Shown: positions 60,410 through 64,000 of the stretch, piece by piece
How the letters are laid out: every line of letters begins with the position of its first letter
Numbering within the stretch: the first letter of the stretch is position 1
NCBI RefSeq assembly: GCF_030419005.1
Contig: NZ_CP106951.1
Span: 2,666,001-2,730,000 of the forward strand
Direction of reading: 5' to 3'
DNA length: 64,000 nt
DNA from: Eleftheria terrae
GTDB taxonomy: Bacteria > Pseudomonadota > Gammaproteobacteria > Burkholderiales > Burkholderiaceae_C
The notes under the pieces: model-generated
Told to the model about the DNA's origin: nothing
What the model saw: only the letters and a program-made list of their open reading frames with translations
Databases searched by the model: none
Program-made: the position numbers and the translations under genes

Positions 60410-61267
60410 TCAGGCGGCCTTCTGGGCTTCGCTGCTGCCGTCGAGCCAGGCCGGCCGGTGCGCCAGGTAGTGGCGCAGGATGGCCTGCTCGACCTTCACC
60501 CGCTCGTGCGGCCGGCAGACATAGCGCAGCGCCAGCGTCGCGGCCTTCGCGTCCCCCAGTTCCACCACCACCCGCGGCTCGGCCGACGGCAGGTCGACGT
60601 TGCGGATCTCCTCCAGCCGGCTCAAGTGGGTGTTGGCTTCGGCCCGCCAGGGCTCGCAAACCTCGGCTGCTGCCTGCAGCAGCACCGCTTCGTGGGCCAG
60701 CAGGTCTTCCTTGGGTTCCAGCCCGATGTGCAACAGGTGCACGACGAACTGGCCGGTCACGCTGAGGTTGCGCACCGGCTGGGTCAGCAGCATCGCGTTC
60801 GGCACGGTCACCGTGCGGCCGGTGGCCTGGTGGCCTTCGAGGGTCTCGATGAGGGTGGTGCACATCGCATCGATGTCGACCACCCGGCCGCCGGCCGCGC
60901 CGATCTGGATGTAGTCGCCAATGCGATAGGGCCGCGACACGGTCATCATCGCAAAGCCCAGCAGGTTGGACAGTGCCTCCTTGCTGACGATCAGGATGGC
61001 ACCGGCCACCGCGGCCAGCGACAAGGCAAAGCCGGCGATCTTGGAGGCCCAGATGCCGGTGATGCCGGCCATCGCCAGCAGGATGATGACGTTGCGGCCG
61101 AAGACGAAGCGCTCGCGGCGCTCGGCCATCGACGCGCCAGTGCGCGTGAGGTGCTTCTGGGACAGGCGCAGCAGCACCGTGGTGCCGACCAGCGCGGCCA
61201 GCGTGAGGGCAATGCGCCAGGCATCGCCGACAGCAAAGCGATGCAGCAGGGTGATCAGGGGCTCCAT
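60410..61267 (-). CDS. Small-conductance mechanosensitive channel (MscS family)
   Basis: 285 residues. Three or four membrane helices in the first ~120 residues, the pore-lining helix and beta domain as FALSLAAVAGAILIVSKEALSNLLGFAMMTVSRPYRIGDYIQIGAAGGRVVDIDAMCTTLIE, then NAMLLTQPVRNLS. Protects against hypo-osmotic shock. ATG 61267. The pore helix lacks the regular Gly/Ala packing of E. coli MscS, so gating may differ. Confidence 0.88.
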   Translation of the reverse strand: MEPLITLLHRFAVGDAWRIALTLAALVGTTVLLRLSQKHLTRTGASMAERRERFVFGRNVIILLAMAGITGIWASKIAGFALSLAAVAGAILIVSKEALSNLLGFAMMTVSRPYRIGDYIQIGAAGGRVVDIDAMCTTLIETLEGHQATGRTVTVPNAMLLTQPVRNLSVTGQFVVHLLHIGLEPKEDLLAHEAVLLQAAAEVCEPWRAEANTHLSRLEEIRNVDLPSAEPRVVVELGDAKAATLALRYVCRPHERVKVEQAILRHYLAHRPAWLDGSSEAQKAA

Positions 61268-61410
61268 GCAGGACCGAAAGTAGACGAACCCTCCATTGTG
61301 CGGGCTTTCCGGCCCGCTGCCGGCCGCTGAAGTGTCCGGCGGCCCGCCGTGCTGGCCGGGCGGTGCCTGCGGCCGGGCCAGCACGGGGCAAGCCGCGGCC
61401 GGCGGCCACG

Positions 61411-62085
61411 CTATTTGCGCGCCGGGCCCGCGCGCAGGCCCAGGCGCTGGCGTGCCACCGACGCGGGCGGCGGCGCGACCTGCGGTGCGTCCGGCCCCTG
61501 GGCCAGGCGACGTTGCACGCGGCGGGCGAGGATGACGGCCCGGACGTCGCGGCAGAACAGCCAGGTCAGCCCCGAGTAGACCGCCAGCACGCCGGCCGCC
61601 GCCAGCGCGGCCGACCAGCTCTGCACGCCCAGGAACAGCACGATCAGCAGCACCGCATAGACGCTCATCGCCGCCACCAGGCTCAGTGTGAAGGCCAGCA
61701 CGAATGCACCGCCCACGCCCGGCTTCACCTCCAGCGTGCCGTCGTCGCGCAGCCGGGCGTAGAGATAGCTGGCGCGCAGCTCCTCCATCGAATACCGCCC
61801 GCTCTGGTACAGCGCCACCAGCGCGCGCGCCGTTTGCGGTGAGACCGGCTTGCCGAACACGCCACGGAAGATGTCTTCCCGTTTGACGAGATGAATGAAG
61901 TCCCGCAGATCTGCATGTTCCTCGGCCTCGGCCAGCAGCCACGCGTACTGGCGGAAGCGGCGCTTCTGCAGGTATTCGTCGTTGAACTCCAGCAGTGACT
62001 TGGCCGCCTTGTAGAGCGCCGCCACCACACCGGCCACCGCGGTCCCGATGGCCGGTCCCGAGGTGAGGAGGTCGTTGAAATCCAT
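61411..62085 (-). CDS. Hypothetical membrane protein
   Basis: 224 residues. MDFNDLLTSGPAIGTAVAGVVAALYKAAKSLLEFNDEYLQKRRFRQYAWLLAEAEEHADLRDFIHLVKREDIFRGVFG is a soluble helical N-terminus; two hydrophobic segments follow (about 128-152 and 158-175), then a basic Ala/Pro tail. ATG 62085. No family recognised; the layout suggests an inner-membrane protein with a cytoplasmic helical head. Confidence 0.65.
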   Translation of the reverse strand: MDFNDLLTSGPAIGTAVAGVVAALYKAAKSLLEFNDEYLQKRRFRQYAWLLAEAEEHADLRDFIHLVKREDIFRGVFGKPVSPQTARALVALYQSGRYSMEELRASYLYARLRDDGTLEVKPGVGGAFVLAFTLSLVAAMSVYAVLLIVLFLGVQSWSAALAAAGVLAVYSGLTWLFCRDVRAVILARRVQRRLAQGPDAPQVAPPPASVARQRLGLRAGPARK

Positions 62086-62585
62086 GGCTGGCCTCCAGGT
62101 CTGCTTTGCCGTCGTCCGGTTGTACCCTCGGCCTCCGTCGGCGTCCAACGCCAAAGCCAACAGGCCCGGCGTGGCAGGGGCCACAGCGGGCGACGGCCGC
62201 CGCCTGCGAGCAGTGACCAGTGCCCATGACCCAGTGCGCACCGCTGCCCGAGAAGCCGGATGCCGAAGAATCTTCAGCTCGAAAGTGCCGCACTGCAGAC
62301 CGGCCATCGGGCTTGGGCAAGCCGGCTTCCCACGGTCTTGCGCAGCCCCTGGCGGCCATCATCTGGGATGCCGGCTTGCTTGCACCGTGCCCGCACCGGG
62401 CCACGGCCTGCCCCCTGCCCAAGGGGCCCCGGTTCGTGCAGTCATGGGCCGATTGCACTTGCCGCCCGTGGCGGCAGCCACTATTCATGCAGCAGGCGGC
62501 GTGTGCCGCGAAGTGCATGGCCGCCGAGGCGTCATGGGCAGCAGCATTCGCTTGTGGCATCGAGACACCAACCACGGAGCACGTC
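62086..62585. other. Intergenic region, nothing recognised
   Basis: 500 bp between divergent hypothetical genes. Noise frames only; no clear promoter boxes or repeats were found. Confidence 0.3.
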
Positions 62586-63173
62586 ATGCGGAGCATTCTT
62601 CTCCCTTGTACCCTGGCCCTCGCTTCGATCGTCTGCGGTCCCGCGCAGGCGGCCGGCAGTGAGGCAGACCATCGCTTCATCGAACAACTGGCCCGCATGC
62701 TGCCCGGTGACGCCCGCACGCTGCATGCCGAAGCCACCGCCGGCCAGGCGATCCCGGAATGTGTCGGCATTCCGCTCGACAGCCTCATTCCGAACTACGA
62801 TGGATTGACCGGTGCCTTCCTCGGTGCACCGCAAGTGGTGGTCGACCGGCCGGTCAGCATCAGCTTCCAGTTGCAGCCTCCGATGCCCGACACGGTGCTG
62901 GCACAAGGCACCTTCCTCGGCGTGTTCACTTCGGCGACCGGCATGCCGCAGACCCGCGTCGGCACCTTCACCGCGGTGCCCGACAACCCGATGGTGGGCA
63001 CCCTGCTGCTGCTGCAAACCAATCTGACGACGCCCGAGCCGGAATATGTCTTCGCCGTGCTCGGCTTGCTGAAGGACCTCTCCGGCAGCCGCATCACCGG
63101 CCTCTGCCTGCAGGGGCCGATCCGGGCCGGCACGCCGATCCACCGGCCTTTTGGCCTCTATCGCACCATGTAG
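62586..63173 (+). CDS. Secreted hypothetical protein
   Basis: 195 residues. ATG 62586 gives a signal peptide, MRSILLPCTLALASIVCGPAQAAG. The mature part begins SEADHRFIEQLARMLPGDARTLHAEATAGQAIPECVGIPLDSLIPNYDGLTGAFLGAPQVVVDRPVSISFQL and looks beta-rich, with two cysteines (ECVG and GLCLQG) that could form a disulfide. No family recognised. Stands alone. Confidence 0.65.
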   Translation: MRSILLPCTLALASIVCGPAQAAGSEADHRFIEQLARMLPGDARTLHAEATAGQAIPECVGIPLDSLIPNYDGLTGAFLGAPQVVVDRPVSISFQLQPPMPDTVLAQGTFLGVFTSATGMPQTRVGTFTAVPDNPMVGTLLLLQTNLTTPEPEYVFAVLGLLKDLSGSRITGLCLQGPIRAGTPIHRPFGLYRTM

Positions 63174-63655
63174 CGAAACCCGGCCGGCGGAGCGGGGGCC
63201 GCCGTCGGGCCGGCTTGACCCGCCGGCTGCGCGGGCCGGTCCCGCGTGAGCCGCAAATGCTCACTCCGGCATCCCCGCATCGCACCTGCACTGCCTCCGT
63301 ACCTTCACCGTCACCCAGTGCCGCGCGGCTCGACGCCGCCACTGCGCGCCCTGCAGCGCCTGCCGTCGTTCGCCATGCGGACAAGCGCCGCCGAGCGGCT
63401 CGCGTCGTACCGCCGGCCGTGCGACGGAGGCACCGCCGGCGTTGGGAGCACATCGGCGGGCTCCGCAAAACTGCGGTTTTTCGAGCCACTTGACCGGGGT
63501 CCGAGGGCATTTTCCGCAAACTTTCTCACAGCTTGCGGGCCGATGGTTCGATGTCCCACTTCACCGGGCCCCGCAGCTACCGATAAATCCCGAGTCGGAG
63601 TCCGTTGCCCGCGAGGCAGGGCTCCTGTGTTCGATCCTTCAGCAGGTAGTACCGT
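63174..63655. other. Intergenic region before the porin-like gene
   Basis: Apart from a short terminator candidate, no gene is convincing. The right-hand 150 bp is less GC-rich and should hold the porin promoter, but no good -35/-10 pair was found. Confidence 0.3.
63463..63481 (+). terminator. Short candidate terminator
   Basis: CCGCA-AAAC-TGCGG stem-loop (63463-63476) followed by TTTTT. The stem is only 5 bp and it is 290 nt past the nearest rightward stop, so moderate to low confidence. Confidence 0.4.
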
Positions 63656-64000
63656 ATGTCTCACCAACGGCGCACGATCGCGCTTGCCGCCCTGGCGGCC
63701 CTTTTCTCGACCCCCGGCCTTGCGCAGGACACTGGCGGCCCGGCACTGAGCCTGTCGGGCTTCGGCACCGTGGGGGCGGTCAAGACGAACAACTCCGACG
63801 CCGACTACGTCATTCCCGGCCAGCCCGACGGTGCCGGAAAGTCGGTCGACTTCGGCGTCGACAGCAAGATCGGCGTGCAGGCCACCGCCACCTTCAACCT
63901 GATGTTCTCGGCCACCGCGCAGGTGCTGAGCAAGCACAACTCCGAAGGCAAGTGGACCCCGGGGCTGGAATGGGCCTTCGGCAAGGCCAAGCTCGGCGAC
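63656..64000 (+). CDS. Outer-membrane porin-like protein, 5' part (cut by window edge)
   Basis: ATG 63656, open to the window end (115 codons). Signal peptide MSHQRRTIALAALAALFSTPGLAQ, then an amphipathic beta-strand pattern ALSLSGFGTVGAVKTNNSDADYVIPGQPDGAGKSVDFGVDSKIGVQATATFNLMFSATAQVLSKHNSEGKWTPGLEWAFGKAKLGD. The LSGFGTxGxVKTN opening and GVDSKIGVQATATF segment recall a Burkholderiales porin-like outer-membrane family. Substrate unknown; C-terminus outside the window. Confidence 0.75.
   Translation, partial: MSHQRRTIALAALAALFSTPGLAQDTGGPALSLSGFGTVGAVKTNNSDADYVIPGQPDGAGKSVDFGVDSKIGVQATATFNLMFSATAQVLSKHNSEGKWTPGLEWAFGKAKLGD

Overview
The window is very GC-rich, with a betaproteobacterial rRNA operon (16S-tRNA-Ile-tRNA-Ala-23S-5S) and gene content typical of Burkholderiales of the Leptothrix/Rubrivivax/Roseateles type: a membrane urate oxidase, many LysR regulators, a PEP-CTERM protein, DUF3455 and VF530 proteins. 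The genus cannot be fixed from the sequence alone. A GH48 cellulase at the left edge suggests a cellulose-degrading soil or plant-associated organism.

Layout: 1-7000 holds the 5' part of a secreted GH48 cellobiohydrolase behind a LacI-type palindrome, a lipoprotein 5'-nucleotidase, a soluble PAS-PAS chemoreceptor and a T6SS-effector-like membrane protein. 7035-12665 is a complete leftward rrn operon with promoter, boxA sites, processing stems and terminator. 12944-19536 has a DUF3455 lipoprotein, a conserved hypothetical, a frameshifted ACT-domain gene, and a TetR regulator divergent from a Baeyer-Villiger monooxygenase / lipase / SDR operon ordered like mycobacterial mymA-lipR-sadH. 19771-21342 is a chemoreceptor gene broken by several single-base frameshifts.

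21526-25972 is the most interesting locus. An NrtR-type (degenerate Nudix) repressor and a DraG-like ADP-ribosylglycohydrolase are transcribed leftwards. A membrane-anchor-less SPFH protein, a divergent NAD-kinase-like protein and an RNA 2'-phosphotransferase (Tpt1/KptA) are transcribed rightwards. The shared intergenic region carries two copies of GTTGTAnnnTACAAC-type operators. It reads as an NAD/ADP-ribose-sensing RNA-repair or ADP-ribosylation module. It is followed by a 14-copy 12-bp minisatellite and a second EF-G gene (fusA2) with a long leader holding a small ORF and a strong terminator. 28.6-30.3 kb is gene-poor but contains a tRNA-Leu-shaped gene with a UGG anticodon and no encoded CCA.

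30.8-57.9 kb is a purine-catabolism and glyoxylate-assimilation island. It has an exported-looking guanine deaminase, xanthine dehydrogenase (xdhABC), membrane urate oxidase PuuD, HIU hydrolase, an OHCU decarboxylase-allantoate amidohydrolase fusion, 8-oxoguanine deaminase, a purine permease and an M20 hydrolase. It also has gcl-hyi-glxR-glycerate kinase-pyruvate kinase, which carry glyoxylate to pyruvate. LysR genes sit beside xdh and gcl, and a shared TGYATACACTTTA motif lies upstream of hiuH/permease and puuD. Allantoinase and the ureidoglycolate enzymes are not in the window. A 112-bp MITE with TAA target duplications interrupts this island. 58-64 kb carries a LysE exporter/LysR pair, an AHSA1-type protein, a small MscS channel, hypothetical proteins and the start of an outer-membrane porin-like gene.
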